Of a DNA stretch of 64,000 bases, positions 1 through 9,641 are shown piece by piece. Each line of letters begins with the position of its first letter. Position 1 is the stretch's first letter. The translations under genes were made by a program, and so were the position numbers. The stretch is from Candidatus Arcticimaribacter forsetii (GTDB lineage: Bacteria > Bacteroidota > Bacteroidia > Flavobacteriales > Flavobacteriaceae), in contig NZ_OU342399.1 of NCBI RefSeq assembly GCF_910589745.1, forward strand, positions 682,001-746,000, in the 5' to 3' direction. The notes beneath the pieces were generated by a model, which saw only the letters and a program-made list of their open reading frames with translations, ran no database searches and was not told the origin of the DNA.

Positions 1-1
1 A

Positions 2-718
2 GAGTTTGAAGGATGTCCTGATACCGATGCAGACGGAATTCCAGATAATTTAGACGACTGTCCTGAAGAAGCAGGTCCTAAAGAAAATAATGGGTGCCCT
101 GATACTGACGGTGACGGAGTGTTAGATAAAGATGACGCTTGTAAAGAGGTAGCTGGACTAGTTGAATTAAATGGTTGTCCTGATGCAGATGAGGATGGAA
201 TAGCCGATGCTGAAGACGAATGTCCACAAGAAGCTGGTGATGCCGAGAATAAAGGTTGTCCTTGGCCAGATACGGATGGAGATGGAGTTTTAGATAAAGA
301 TGACACTTGTCCGGAAGAAGCAGGAACTGTTGAAGGAGCAGGTTGCCCTGATACATCCGCTGCTGTTGTAGCGCAATTAAACGAAGTTGGTTCTAGTATC
401 TTCTTTGCTGCCGAAAGTGCTAAACTTATGGGTAAGAAAGTTATGACTGCTCTTGCTGAGATCAAAAAAGTTTTAGACGAAAACCCGAAAGCAAGCATCA
501 TAATAGAAGGTCATGCTTCTACAGATGGTTCTGAAGAGTACAATCAAAAGTTATCTCTTAAGAGAGCAGAGGCTGTACAAGCTAAATTAATCGAACTAGG
601 AGTAGATTCTAGTCGTTTAGTAGTTAAGCCTCTAGGAGAGTCTATGCCAATTAATGGTGATGACGCTGTTGAGGATAAAAGTAAAAGTAGACGCGTAGAG
701 TTTAAAGCGAATATTTAA
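2..718 (+). CDS. OmpA-family outer-membrane protein with TSP3 repeats (5' end outside window)
   Basis: Only the C-terminal 238 residues are visible; the reading frame is already open at base 2, so the N-terminal barrel lies outside the window. The visible part opens with four thrombospondin type-3 repeats (CPDTDxDGxxDxxDxC pattern), which bind calcium in known relatives and form a stiff periplasmic linker. An OmpA C-terminal domain follows, with the peptidoglycan-binding signature IIIEGHASTDGSEEYN, the helix LSLKRAEAV and the conserved SKSRRVEF near the end. The likely role is to tether the outer membrane to peptidoglycan. A strong terminator hairpin follows the stop. An ATG at 119 falls inside the second repeat and is not a real start. 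The family call is firm; the specific function is inferred. Confidence 0.95.
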   Translation, partial: EFEGCPDTDADGIPDNLDDCPEEAGPKENNGCPDTDGDGVLDKDDACKEVAGLVELNGCPDADEDGIADAEDECPQEAGDAENKGCPWPDTDGDGVLDKDDTCPEEAGTVEGAGCPDTSAAVVAQLNEVGSSIFFAAESAKLMGKKVMTALAEIKKVLDENPKASIIIEGHASTDGSEEYNQKLSLKRAEAVQAKLIELGVDSSRLVVKPLGESMPINGDDAVEDKSKSRRVEFKANI

Positions 719-735
719 ACGTACTTCATAAACAT

Positions 736-770
736 AAAAAAGGGGTGAACGTAAGCTCACCCCTTTTTTA
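736..770. terminator. Bidirectional rho-independent terminator
   Basis: GGGGTGA and TCACCCC pair across a short loop, flanked by an A-run on the left and a T-run on the right. The hairpin sits between the convergent ompA-like gene and rpe and can end transcription from both sides. Confidence 0.9.
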
Positions 771-787
771 TTATTTTTTAATGAGCT

Positions 788-1438
788 TTATAAAGATTTA
801 AGTCCCTCTATTGTTTTCATTGGGTCTTCTGCTCCAAAGACATAGCTCCCTGCCACCAAAACGTCTGCTCCTGCGTCTACCAGTTGTTTTGCATTTTTAT
901 TGGTAACTCCACCGTCAATTTCAATTAACGCAGTACTTCCTTTTTCTGTAATCAGAGCTTTCAGTGCCCTTACTTTTGTGTAGGTTTCCTCAATAAACGA
1001 TTGTCCTCCAAAACCAGGATTTACGCTCATTATACAAACAACATCAATGTCTTTTATAATGGATTCTAATACCGAAATGGGAGTATGCGGATTTAAAGCA
1101 ACTCCAGCTTTCATTCCACATGATTTAATTTTCTGAAGGGTTCTGTGAAGATGATCACATGCTTCGTAATGAACAGTTAATACTGCAGATCCTAAGGCTG
1201 CAAAAGTTTCGATGTACTGATCAGGATTAACAATCATCAAGTGTACATCCAGAGGTTTAGTTGCGTGTTTAGCAATTGCTTTTAAAACAGGCATTCCAAA
1301 AGAAATATTTGGAACAAATACGCCGTCCATAATGTCTATATGAAACCAATCTGCTTGGCTTTTATTCAACATTTCTGAATCTTTTTGAAGATTTGCAAAA
1401 TCGGCTGCAAGAACCGAAGGAGCTATAAGTGTATTCAT
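788..1438 (-). CDS. rpe: Ribulose-phosphate 3-epimerase
   Basis: This enzyme interconverts ribulose-5-phosphate and xylulose-5-phosphate in the cytosolic pentose phosphate pathway. The 216-residue TIM barrel has the usual length. Visible active-site elements are HIDIMDG (His33, Asp35, Asp38), His66 in DVHLMI, the phosphate loop NPGFGGQ at 140-146 and Asp175 in IEIDGG; Asp35 and Asp175 form the acid-base pair of the family. The gene lies only about 24 bases downstream of the rpoD terminator, and no TAnnTTTG box is seen before it, so it may depend on read-through. Confidence 0.97.
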   Translation of the reverse strand: MNTLIAPSVLAADFANLQKDSEMLNKSQADWFHIDIMDGVFVPNISFGMPVLKAIAKHATKPLDVHLMIVNPDQYIETFAALGSAVLTVHYEACDHLHRTLQKIKSCGMKAGVALNPHTPISVLESIIKDIDVVCIMSVNPGFGGQSFIEETYTKVRALKALITEKGSTALIEIDGGVTNKNAKQLVDAGADVLVAGSYVFGAEDPMKTIEGLKSL

Positions 1439-1461
1439 TTTAATAGTTAGTTTTTAGTTAT

Positions 1462-1485
1462 AAAAAAAGCAACCCGAAGGTTGCT
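1462..1485 (-). terminator. rpoD terminator
   Basis: Read on the minus strand, AGCAACC and GGTTGCT form a 7-bp stem around a TTCG tetraloop, followed by seven Ts. This is a textbook intrinsic terminator directly after the rpoD stop. Confidence 0.9.
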
Positions 1486-1492
1486 AGTTCAG

Positions 1493-2356
1493 TTATCCTA
1501 AATATGTTTTTAAGATTTTACTTCTAGAAGTATGCTTCAGTCTTCGGATTGCTTTTTCTTTTATCTGACGAACACGTTCGCGCGTTAAATCAAAAGTTTC
1601 TCCAATTTCTTCAAGAGTCATAGCATGTTGTTCTCCAAGTCCGAAATATAAACGAACAACATCTGCCTCCCTCGGAGTTAATGTTTCTAATGCACGCTCA
1701 ATTTCTGTTTTCAGAGATTCATGAAGAAGGGTTCTGTCTGGATTTGGAGATTCACCACTATTCAATACATCGTATAGGTTAGAATCTTCTCCTTCAACAA
1801 GTGGTGCATCCATCGATACATGTCTTCCCGAGTTTTTAAGAGATTCTTTTACGTCGTTGATTGTCATGTCTAGTTCCTTTGCAATTTCTTCTGCAGAAGG
1901 AGCTCTTTCATGTGCTTGTTCTAGAAAAGCGTATGTTTTATTGATTTTGTTAATCGAACCAATTTTATTCAACGGTAATCGTACAATTCTAGATTGTTCT
2001 GCTAACGCTTGAAGAATGGACTGGCGAATCCACCAAACGGCATAGGAGATAAATTTAAATCCACGAGTTTCATCAAAACGCTTAGCTGCTTTGATTAATC
2101 CAAGGTTTCCTTCATTAATTAAATCAGGAAGAGTAAGTCCTTGGTTTTGGTACTGCTTTGCAACAGAAACAACAAACCTAAGGTTTGCCTTTGTAAGTTT
2201 TTCAAGAGCAACTTGATCTCCAGCTTTAATTCTCTGTGCTAACTCTACTTCTTCTTCAGCAGTAATTAGATCTACTTTTCCAATTTCTTGAAGGTATTTA
2301 TCTAAGGAAGCCGTTTCTCTGTTGGTTACCTGTTTGGTAATTTTAAGTTGTCTCAT
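1493..2356 (-). CDS. rpoD: RNA polymerase primary sigma factor
   Basis: This is the housekeeping sigma factor of the Bacteroidota type. At 287 residues it lacks region 1.1 and the long non-conserved insert of the proteobacterial protein. Region 1.2 covers about 17-50, region 2 about 55-127 (the [15 protein letters not shown] core-binding helix and the [10 protein letters not shown] region 2.3/2.4 helix), region 3 about 135-215, and region 4 ends with a helix-turn-helix at about 246-275 ([24 protein letters not shown]). Such sigma factors read TTG/TAnnTTTG promoters, and many such boxes occur in this window. The gene has its own terminator and lies below the pnp terminator, so it is probably transcribed alone. 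Confidence 0.98.
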   Translation of the reverse strand: MRQLKITKQVTNRETASLDKYLQEIGKVDLITAEEEVELAQRIKAGDQVALEKLTKANLRFVVSVAKQYQNQGLTLPDLINEGNLGLIKAAKRFDETRGFKFISYAVWWIRQSILQALAEQSRIVRLPLNKIGSINKINKTYAFLEQAHERAPSAEEIAKELDMTINDVKESLKNSGRHVSMDAPLVEGEDSNLYDVLNSGESPNPDRTLLHESLKTEIERALETLTPREADVVRLYFGLGEQHAMTLEEIGETFDLTRERVRQIKEKAIRRLKHTSRSKILKTYLG

Positions 2357-2420
2357 TCAATATAAATATTAGGTCTATATACTTATACGTTCAAAATCTT
2401 AAAATGTTACATCCAATGCA

Positions 2421-2450
2421 AAAAAAAACCACTCAATGAGTGGTTTTTTT
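2421..2450 (-). terminator. pnp terminator
   Basis: AACCACT and AGTGGTT pair around a small loop, with A- and T-runs on either side. It lies just after the pnp stop on the minus strand and separates pnp from rpoD. Confidence 0.88.
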
Positions 2451-2466
2451 TATTCTCCTTAAAAAA

Positions 2467-4611
2467 TTAGTCTTTCGAAGGCTTTTCTTTTCTCTCTGGA
2501 CGAGGAAGTAAGGCCTTTCTAGAAACTTTTTCTTTTCTAGTTCTTGAGTCAATACCAAAGTATTTTACTTGCATAATGTCTCCCATGTTTACAACATCGG
2601 ATACATTTTCTGTTCGTTCCCAAGCTAATTCACTTACGTGAAGTAATACTTCGTTCCCAGGTGCTTCTGTATATTCTACAACAGCTCCAAAGTCTAACAT
2701 TTTAATCACCTTTACTTCGTAAGAATTTCCTACAACCGGCTTGAATGTTACGGAATCAATTTTAGCTTCAACCATTGCAATTCCTTCTGGTGAAGTTCCT
2801 AAAATCTCTATAATACCTTCTTCTGTAACTGGGTCTTCATTGATTACAATGGTACAACCAGATTCTTTTTGAAGTTCTTGTATTACTTTTCCTCCAGGGC
2901 CAATTAAAGCTCCGATGAATTCATTTGCAACTCTTCTGTTGATCATTTTCGGTGCATGCTCTTTTACATCAGCAGCAGGAGCTTCGATAGTTTCTACAAT
3001 CTTGTCTAGGATGTGTAAACGACCTGCTCGTGCTTGCTTTAACGCATTTACAAGTATTTCGTAAGACAATCCTTTGATTTTTATATCCATCTGACAAGCA
3101 GTAATACCTTCGGTAGTTCCAGTTACCTTAAAGTCCATATCTCCTAAGTGATCTTCATCTCCTAAGATATCAGATAATACAGCATAACGATCTCCATCAG
3201 AAATAAGACCCATTGCAATTCCAGAAACTGGTCTTGTAATCTTAATACCTGCATCCATCATTGCCATTGTTCCAGCACATACAGTTGCCATAGAAGAAGA
3301 TCCGTTAGATTCTAATACCTCTGACACAACTCTCACTGTGTAAGGACAGTCATCAGGAATCATTCCTTTTAGACCACGTTGTGCTAAGTTACCATGACCA
3401 ACTTCACGTCTAGAAGTTCCTCTAAGAGGACGCGCTTCTCCAGTACAAAAAGGTGGGAAGTTATAGTGTAAGTAAAAGTTTTCTTCACCTTCGTAAGAAG
3501 GCATGTCTATTTTGTTAGAGTCTCTTGATGTTCCTAGAGTAACCGTTGCTAAAGCTTGTGTTTCTCCACGTGTAAAAATAGACGAACCGTGCGTAGAGGG
3601 TAAATAATCTACTTCACACCAAATTGGTCTAATTTCGTCCGTCTTACGACCGTCTAAACGAATTCCTTCGCTAAGAGTTAACTCACGAATGGCTTCTTTT
3701 TCTGCTTTATTATAGTATCCGCCCACTAGGTGGCCAAACTCTTCCATTTCTTCTTCAGTGAAAGAAGCTTTTACTTCTTCTTTTACCTCAGCAAATGCAG
3801 CTCCTCGTTCTGCTTTAGAAGTTCCCTTCTTCGCAATAGCATAACATTTATCGTACGCCATGTCGTGGATGCGTTGCTGTAAATCTTCATTGGTTTCAGC
3901 AGTTTCATACTCACGAACCTCTTTCTTTCCGAAAGCTTCAGCTAAACGTAATTGAGCATCGATTTGAACTTTAATAGCATCATGAGCAAATTTAATTGCA
4001 TCAGCCATTTCTTCTTCAGATATCTCATCCATTTCTCCCTCAACCATCATTACTGAATCTGCAGAAGCTCCGATCATCATGTCGATGTCAGATGCTGCTA
4101 ATTGAGCACGGCTTGGGTTAATTACAAATGCTCCATCAACACGAGCTACACGAGCTTCAGAGATAGCGCATTCGAATGGAAAGTCACTTAATTGAATTGC
4201 AGCAGAAGCAGCTAATCCAGCTAAGGCGTCTGGCATAACCTCCTCGTCATGAGACATTAACTGAATCATAACCTGAGTTTCTGCGTGATAATCTTTTGGG
4301 AATAATGGACGTAATACACGATCCACTAAACGCATGGTAAGTACTTCACCATCACTAGGACGAGCTTCTCTTTTAAAGAATCCACCTGGATAACGACCTG
4401 CAGCTGCAAATTTCTCACGATAGTCTACCGTTAGTGGTAGAAAGTCTACATCAGCTTGTTTGTAATTAGATACAACCGTACATAACAACATGGCTTTACC
4501 CATTTGCACTACAACTGAACCGTGAGCTTGCTTTGCTAGCTTACCCGTTTCGATAGAGATTTCTCTTCCATCTCCGAGGTCTATAACCTCTTTAAAAACT
4601 TTTGGAATCAT
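2467..4611 (-). CDS. pnp: Polyribonucleotide nucleotidyltransferase (PNPase)
   Basis: PNPase is a 3'-to-5' phosphorolytic exoribonuclease that degrades mRNA and is usually trimeric. The 714 residues show the standard order: a first RNase PH domain (from [17 protein letters not shown]), a helical linker, a second catalytic RNase PH domain ([17 protein letters not shown], later [16 protein letters not shown]), a KH domain with its GPGGK loop, and a C-terminal S1 domain followed by a short basic tail. It lies downstream of rpsO on the same strand, a common order in bacteria. The 110-base gap between them has no TAnnTTTG box, so pnp is probably co-transcribed with rpsO. Confidence 0.98.
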   Translation of the reverse strand: MIPKVFKEVIDLGDGREISIETGKLAKQAHGSVVVQMGKAMLLCTVVSNYKQADVDFLPLTVDYREKFAAAGRYPGGFFKREARPSDGEVLTMRLVDRVLRPLFPKDYHAETQVMIQLMSHDEEVMPDALAGLAASAAIQLSDFPFECAISEARVARVDGAFVINPSRAQLAASDIDMMIGASADSVMMVEGEMDEISEEEMADAIKFAHDAIKVQIDAQLRLAEAFGKKEVREYETAETNEDLQQRIHDMAYDKCYAIAKKGTSKAERGAAFAEVKEEVKASFTEEEMEEFGHLVGGYYNKAEKEAIRELTLSEGIRLDGRKTDEIRPIWCEVDYLPSTHGSSIFTRGETQALATVTLGTSRDSNKIDMPSYEGEENFYLHYNFPPFCTGEARPLRGTSRREVGHGNLAQRGLKGMIPDDCPYTVRVVSEVLESNGSSSMATVCAGTMAMMDAGIKITRPVSGIAMGLISDGDRYAVLSDILGDEDHLGDMDFKVTGTTEGITACQMDIKIKGLSYEILVNALKQARAGRLHILDKIVETIEAPAADVKEHAPKMINRRVANEFIGALIGPGGKVIQELQKESGCTIVINEDPVTEEGIIEILGTSPEGIAMVEAKIDSVTFKPVVGNSYEVKVIKMLDFGAVVEYTEAPGNEVLLHVSELAWERTENVSDVVNMGDIMQVKYFGIDSRTRKEKVSRKALLPRPERKEKPSKD

Positions 4612-4720
4612 TTTTTTTTCATTTATGTTAAACCTAAACAGTTTGTTGTGTTGTCGTTGTAGGGTACCAATGAAAAACTAGGATTCAGCTTTTATTATTC
4701 CGTAAGGAAATTAAGTTGGA

Positions 4721-4990
4721 TTATTTACGTAAACCTAATTCTTTAACAATTGCACGGTAACGTGTAATGTCTTTAGATTTTAAATAATCTAAAAGACTTC
4801 TTCTTTTACCTACTAGTTTTACTAGTGAACGTTCTGTGTTAAAGTCTTTTCTGTTACTTTTTAAGTGTTCTGACAAGTGGTTAATTCGGAACGAGAATAA
4901 AGCGATTTGCCCTTCTGCAGTTCCTGTGTCAGTTTTTGATTTTCCGTGTTTTTCGAAAATCTGTTCTTTGATTTCTTTTGAAATATACAT
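4721..4990 (-). CDS. rpsO: 30S ribosomal protein S15
   Basis: This 89-residue primary 16S rRNA-binding protein is full length. The conserved block LTEHLKxHxKDxxTRRxL appears here as LSEHLKSNRKDFNTERSL, followed by LVGKRRSLLDYL. It stands directly before pnp, the usual rpsO-pnp pairing, in which S15 often controls its own translation. A perfect -7 box lies about 48 bases before the ATG. Confidence 0.98.
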   Translation of the reverse strand: MYISKEIKEQIFEKHGKSKTDTGTAEGQIALFSFRINHLSEHLKSNRKDFNTERSLVKLVGKRRSLLDYLKSKDITRYRAIVKELGLRK

Positions 4991-5037
4991 GCTAATATTA
5001 TTTAATGATTGTTATGTATGCTTTTTATTAAGCGGTG

Positions 5038-5045
5038 CAAATATA
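5038..5045 (-). promoter_or_regulatory. Promoter -7 box for rpsO (TATATTTG)
   Basis: Read on the minus strand this is TATATTTG, an exact TAnnTTTG match, 47 bases before the rpsO ATG. No clear TTG -33 element is seen at the usual spacing. It sits just after the accD stop, so rpsO-pnp can be transcribed independently of fbaA-accD. Confidence 0.7.
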
Positions 5046-5055
5046 CACTTATTTT

Positions 5056-5922
5056 TTATTTAACCTCACTTCTAACCGGTCGATTTAGTATCAGGTCGAT
5101 ATAAAGGTTTATCTCTCTTTTTAGATTTTTACGGTGGGCGATGAAATCTAAAAATCCTTTTTCAAGAAGGAATTCACTTCTCTGGAATCCTTCTGGTAAA
5201 TCTTTTCCGGTTGTGTCTTTAACAACACGAGGTCCAGCAAAAGCAATCAATGCACCCGGCTCCGCAATGTTGATATCGCCTAGCATTGCAAAAGAAGCTG
5301 TTGTTCCACCCGTTGTTGGGTCTGTGCAGAGTGAGATGTAAGGAAGTTTAGATTCTGCTAACTGACTCAGTTTAGCACTTGTTTTTGCTAGTTGCATCAA
5401 CGAAAAAGCTCCTTCCATCATTCGTGCTCCTCCGGACTTAGAAATGATGATTAAAGGCAAATGCTTTTCGATAGCGTAGTCTACTGCTCGAGCAATTTTT
5501 TCTCCAACAACAGAACCCATCGACCCGCCAATGAATCCAAAGTCCATACTTGCAATTACTACTTTTTTACCGTTGGATTTACCCACTGCAGTTCGAATAG
5601 CATCTTTGAGTCCAGACTTTTTAGTAGTTTGTTTCAGGCGGTCTTTATACTTTTTAGTGTCTTTAAAGTTCAAGAAATCTTTGGATACAACGTTCTCATC
5701 AAGTTCTTTGAATTGATTGTCGTCAAATAATATATCAAAATATTCTTTACTCCCAATCCGAACATGATATTCGTCTTCAGGACTTACATAAAAATTTTCT
5801 GCAAGTTCTTGAGTTTCTACAATTTTCCCAGTAGGAGTCTTGTACCAGAGACCTACAGGAATATCCTTTTTCTCTTCAGTTCGGGTCTGAATTCCCTGTT
5901 CACTACGTTTAAACCAACTCAT
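5056..5922 (-). CDS. accD: Acetyl-CoA carboxylase carboxyltransferase subunit beta, lacking zinc-ribbon cysteines
   Basis: This subunit works with AccA to transfer carboxyl from biotin to acetyl-CoA, the first step of fatty acid synthesis. The 288 residues carry the crotonase-like core ([47 protein letters not shown]). The N-terminal region aligns with the zinc ribbon of E. coli AccD, but all four cysteine positions are replaced: KTPTG stands where KCDSCG is expected (Thr29, Thr31), and VSPEDEYH where VCPKCDHH is expected (Ser47, Asp50). As I recall other flavobacterial AccD proteins share this loss. The gene follows fbaA by 14 bases and is probably in one operon with it. Confidence 0.97.
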   Translation of the reverse strand: MSWFKRSEQGIQTRTEEKKDIPVGLWYKTPTGKIVETQELAENFYVSPEDEYHVRIGSKEYFDILFDDNQFKELDENVVSKDFLNFKDTKKYKDRLKQTTKKSGLKDAIRTAVGKSNGKKVVIASMDFGFIGGSMGSVVGEKIARAVDYAIEKHLPLIIISKSGGARMMEGAFSLMQLAKTSAKLSQLAESKLPYISLCTDPTTGGTTASFAMLGDINIAEPGALIAFAGPRVVKDTTGKDLPEGFQRSEFLLEKGFLDFIAHRKNLKREINLYIDLILNRPVRSEVK

Positions 5923-5936
5923 TTCTTCCGTTTTGT

Positions 5937-7007
5937 TTAAGCTAATGTATCGATATTATTTAAATCCTCAAATGCTTGTTTCAATCTTTGTTTGAAAGTT
6001 TCTTCTCCAATTCTCAACCATTTTCTTGGATCGTAATATTTTTTGTTTGGTTGATCCTTTCCTTCAGGATTCCCAATCTGAGTTTTTAAGTATTCAACGT
6101 TATCCACCATATAATCTCTTATACCTTCTGTAAAGGCAAATTGTAAGTCTGTGTCTATGTTCATTTTGATAACACCATAGCCAATTGCTTCACGAATTTC
6201 TTCAACTGAAGATCCAGATCCACCGTGGAATACAAAATCAACTGTATTCGCTGGTAAATTATATTTCTCACTTATAAACTCTTGTGAGTTTTTAAGAATT
6301 TTAGGAGTAAGTTTTACGTTTCCAGGTTTGTAAACACCGTGTACATTTCCAAATGCCGCAGCAACTGTAAATTGATCACTTACTTTTCTTAACTCTTCGA
6401 ATGCATAAGCTACTTCTTCTGGTTGCGTGTATAATTTAGAAACATCTACGTCGCTATTGTCAACACCATCTTCTTCTCCACCAGTAATTCCTAATTCAAT
6501 TTCAAGGGTCATACCCATTTTAGACATACGTGCTAAGTAGGTTTTACAGATTTCAATATTTTCTTCTAAAGATTCTTCAGAAAGATCGATCATGTGGGAA
6601 CTGTATAATGATTTTCCAGTTTCCGCATAAAATTTTTCACCTGCATCTAATAATCCATCAATCCAAGGGAGTAGTTTTTTCGCACAGTGATCTGTATTTA
6701 ATATAACCGTTGCACCATAAGCTTCAGCTAATTCATGAATATGCTTAGCTCCTGCAACAGCACCTGCAATAGCTGCTTTTTGATCTGTGTTGTCTAAACT
6801 TTTCCCTGCGTTAAAAATAGCACCACCGTTAGAAAACTGAATAATAACAGGACTGTTTAGCTCTGCAGCTGTTTCTAAAACTGTGTTTACAGTATTATTA
6901 CCAATCACGTTTACTGCTGGAAGAGCAAATTTTTTCTCTTTAGCTAATGCGAAAACTTCTTGAACTTGTTTTCCTGTAATTACTCCCGAAGGGATTTTTG
7001 AACTCAT
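5937..7007 (-). CDS. fbaA: Class II fructose-bisphosphate aldolase
   Basis: This zinc-dependent aldolase splits fructose-1,6-bisphosphate into dihydroxyacetone phosphate and glyceraldehyde-3-phosphate in glycolysis, and makes it in gluconeogenesis. The 356 residues match the class IIA type. The active site shows NTDHCAKK (catalytic Asp106, zinc ligand His107), the metal-site stretch [21 protein letters not shown] and the phosphate loop FHGGSGSS. It is first in a likely two-gene unit with accD and has its own promoter box upstream. Confidence 0.97.
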   Translation of the reverse strand: MSSKIPSGVITGKQVQEVFALAKEKKFALPAVNVIGNNTVNTVLETAAELNSPVIIQFSNGGAIFNAGKSLDNTDQKAAIAGAVAGAKHIHELAEAYGATVILNTDHCAKKLLPWIDGLLDAGEKFYAETGKSLYSSHMIDLSEESLEENIEICKTYLARMSKMGMTLEIELGITGGEEDGVDNSDVDVSKLYTQPEEVAYAFEELRKVSDQFTVAAAFGNVHGVYKPGNVKLTPKILKNSQEFISEKYNLPANTVDFVFHGGSGSSVEEIREAIGYGVIKMNIDTDLQFAFTEGIRDYMVDNVEYLKTQIGNPEGKDQPNKKYYDPRKWLRIGEETFKQRLKQAFEDLNNIDTLA

Positions 7008-7041
7008 AATGGTTTTTTTAGTGTTTAATGTTTTGAAGCCT

Positions 7042-7049
7042 CAAATGTA
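7042..7049 (-). promoter_or_regulatory. Promoter -7 box for fbaA-accD (TACATTTG)
   Basis: An exact TAnnTTTG match on the minus strand, 34 bases before the fbaA ATG, in the short gap after tamL. Confidence 0.7.
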
Positions 7050-7059
7050 ATAGTTTTTT

Positions 7060-9606
7060 TTAAAAGGGGTAATTAATTCCTATATTGAATACTGCTCTGC
7101 TCAAAGAAATCTGATTTCCCCAACGATTTTCCTTATTTTGTGAAGGATCATAAGTTTTGAATCCAGTATCTAGTCTAAAAACAAAATAGTCAAAATCATA
7201 ACGTAATCCAAATCCGGTTCCAATAGCAATCTCACTCAAATCTTTAAATCCGTCAAAACTTTGTTTGGGATCTTCTATGTCGTCGAGTGCGTTCCAAATA
7301 TTTCCTCCATCTATAAAAAAGGCGCCTTTTAGGGGGCCAAAAATAGGATATCTATATTCTATGTTTAAAGCAATTTTAAAGTTTGCTTCATTAAATTCAT
7401 TTGAATTCTCGCCTGTTCCGGGGCCCAGTTTATAGGCTTCCCAAGCTCGGTTGTCGTTCGACCCTCCAGCGAAGTAAGAACGTGTAAAGGGGATGTTGTC
7501 TGAATTACCATATGGAATTGCAATTCCTGAAAATAATCGCATTGCAAGCACTTGATCAGTACCTAAGCTCCAGTGTTTTATATAATTGAATTCTGTTTTA
7601 ATGAATTGAGAGGGGAGTACATCTAAAAATTCTACCTTCTGATTCTCATTTTTTTCTTTACCACTTAAATTTAAAAGTCCCATTAAAAGATTTCCACTTG
7701 AAACAATTTTTAGCTGCAGCTGTGAAAAATCTTCATCAAAAATATTTTCTTGTGTATTTCGATTGAAACTAAACGCAGTACTAAAGATAAGGTTGTTCGA
7801 AGTAAGTCTTTTTTCGCGTTCTTGAATTACTCGAACATCGCGGTAATAGCTATCATTTTCATCTAATCTAGTTTGGCCATTTATTACTTTATTTATAAAG
7901 TCTGTAGTTCCGGCTGGAATTGTTAGGTTATCATTTTCTGTAATAAAGTCTGCATCAAATCTTAATATTCTAGCAATGGTGTTCAATCGATCATAAGAAT
8001 TTCGATAGACATTATAATAATTCGAAATGGCTTTGTTATTTACAAATTCAAGATCAAGTAATTTTAGGTTGAATTTATCTGTACTTTTTTTCCTCCATTG
8101 ATATTCGAGAGTTCCAATAAAGTTTTGTTTGTCTAAACCTATATTTTGCTGAAAAGAACTACCGATAATTATATTGGTGCTAGGGTTCTCGAAGTAGTTT
8201 TTAAATACAGATCTATTGAAAGGAAAAACCATTCGGGGTATTTTGAGTTTTAGATCTCCACCAAACTCATAAATATTGAAGAAGTCATCATTCTCGTCGG
8301 CAACATCTTTTGAAGCTCCAATGGTGCCTTTGAGGCCAAGTTCTAGAATTTCAGCTCCCCTAAATACATTTCTGCTAATTACTGAACTTCCCAAGCTTAT
8401 TCCAAAGAATTGTATGTTTGAATGCGATAAATCGAGGTCAAACCCAACAGAGAATGGGTCTCTAGGGGTGAGGTAAATAGACGATACAAGTCCTAAAGAG
8501 TCTTTTGGGTCTAAAGAAAAATCAATGTTTGGATATTTAAAAACTTTAAGGTCAGAATAGTATTTGTAGGTTTCAGACCGAGCTTTGTCACTGTAGGGTA
8601 ACCCCTCTTTTATAAAGATCCCACTGGTTAGGGCTTTAGGCTTATATTTAAGTTTACCATCTGATAAAATGGTAAGTGAATTATATTTTAAGGTATCGGT
8701 GTAAACAGAAAAATCTTTTGTTGGATTTTCAATATAAAGTTTTACATCATTTACTTTTTGAACTACGTAAGGAACTTCTAAAATTTTATTCTGATCTCTT
8801 TTTGCTTCGTTCTGAATTATTATATCAATCGGAATCTTAAGATCTTTTCCCAAGCTGTCTAGGTATACTTTGAAACGGATGGATTTTTGTTGAAAATTTT
8901 CAATTCCATTATTTCTAAAAAGTTTTAATAATCGCTCTCGCTCCAGGGTGAAATTTTCAACCTCAAAAACCGAATTTTCTTTTAAAAAGCTACTTTTGAG
9001 ATTTCTTGTATAGAGAGAGTCAAGATCTGCGGAAGCTATGGTTTTAAATTTCTTGGATATAGTAAACACCTTTCCAGATTCTATAGCATATTTAATTTTT
9101 ACTTTTTGAACTCCTATAGTGTCTATTTCAGTTTTTACAGCAACATTGAAATAGCCTTTGTTTTTGTAGAACTGTTTTATTCTCTCTATGGTTTTTAATG
9201 TATTATTTTCATAAAAAACTGATGGGGGTTCTCCTGATTTTTTCAACCAAAAATTAAAGTTATTTCTGTATTTTCTTAATTGTTTTATCTGTTTATCTGA
9301 ATAAACTCTCGTTAGCTTTTCTCTGCGATTATCTTTTTTATCTAGCCAAACATCGAATAAACTGTCAGAATTTTTTTTGGCAAGATTGAATAAATGCAAC
9401 TTAGCGGGAACTCCTAAGATATATGAGTTTGGAGGATATAGGCTTAATTGTTTTGATAGTTCCTGATTTAAGGGGACCCCATTTAACACAAAACTTTCAT
9501 TAACCAATAAACTTTTATGCTGAGGAATGTTTTTTATGCTGCTACATTTGTAGAAGCATAAGGATAACATGCATATTATGATTATTTTTGTGAAGCTACC
9601 TTTCAA
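7060..9606 (-). CDS. tamL: TamL-type outer-membrane lipoprotein, Omp85/BamA superfamily
   Basis: This is a large outer-membrane assembly protein related to TamA and BamA. An N-terminal lipoprotein signal is followed by POTRA-like periplasmic segments and a C-terminal beta barrel ending in INYPF. The Omp85 barrel motif appears as GGSNDNRAW. I chose the TTG at 9606: it gives MKGSFTK, a hydrophobic stretch and a lipobox-like Cys about 20 residues in, about 848 residues in all. The upstream ATG at 9639 would add a long odd leader, and a perfect -7 box (9626-9633) lies downstream of that ATG. In Bacteroidota TamL works with an inner-membrane TamB; no tamB is in the window. The FYKC lipobox is not canonical. 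Confidence 0.9.
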   Translation of the reverse strand: MKGSFTKIIIICMLSLCFYKCSSIKNIPQHKSLLVNESFVLNGVPLNQELSKQLSLYPPNSYILGVPAKLHLFNLAKKNSDSLFDVWLDKKDNRREKLTRVYSDKQIKQLRKYRNNFNFWLKKSGEPPSVFYENNTLKTIERIKQFYKNKGYFNVAVKTEIDTIGVQKVKIKYAIESGKVFTISKKFKTIASADLDSLYTRNLKSSFLKENSVFEVENFTLERERLLKLFRNNGIENFQQKSIRFKVYLDSLGKDLKIPIDIIIQNEAKRDQNKILEVPYVVQKVNDVKLYIENPTKDFSVYTDTLKYNSLTILSDGKLKYKPKALTSGIFIKEGLPYSDKARSETYKYYSDLKVFKYPNIDFSLDPKDSLGLVSSIYLTPRDPFSVGFDLDLSHSNIQFFGISLGSSVISRNVFRGAEILELGLKGTIGASKDVADENDDFFNIYEFGGDLKLKIPRMVFPFNRSVFKNYFENPSTNIIIGSSFQQNIGLDKQNFIGTLEYQWRKKSTDKFNLKLLDLEFVNNKAISNYYNVYRNSYDRLNTIARILRFDADFITENDNLTIPAGTTDFINKVINGQTRLDENDSYYRDVRVIQEREKRLTSNNLIFSTAFSFNRNTQENIFDEDFSQLQLKIVSSGNLLMGLLNLSGKEKNENQKVEFLDVLPSQFIKTEFNYIKHWSLGTDQVLAMRLFSGIAIPYGNSDNIPFTRSYFAGGSNDNRAWEAYKLGPGTGENSNEFNEANFKIALNIEYRYPIFGPLKGAFFIDGGNIWNALDDIEDPKQSFDGFKDLSEIAIGTGFGLRYDFDYFVFRLDTGFKTYDPSQNKENRWGNQISLSRAVFNIGINYPF
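9583..9590 (+). promoter_or_regulatory. Candidate -7 box for the RNA methyltransferase (TATTTTTG)
   Basis: An exact TAnnTTTG match 51 bases before the ATG at 9642, lying inside the 5' coding part of tamL on the other strand. A second match, TACATTTG, lies at 9543-9550. Either could drive the divergent gene. Confidence 0.45.
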
Positions 9607-9625
9607 AGTGTTAAAGAGTTTAAGG

Positions 9626-9633
9626 CAAAAATA
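9626..9633 (-). promoter_or_regulatory. Promoter -7 box for tamL (TATTTTTG)
   Basis: An exact TAnnTTTG match on the minus strand, 19 bases before the TTG start proposed for tamL at 9606. Because it lies after the ATG at 9639, it argues against that start. Confidence 0.6.
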
Positions 9634-9641
9634 CATCATTT

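Noticed and set aside
78-356. Open frame antisense to the TSP3 repeats
   Set aside because: The His/Leu-rich repeated product is the reverse reading of the calcium-binding repeats.
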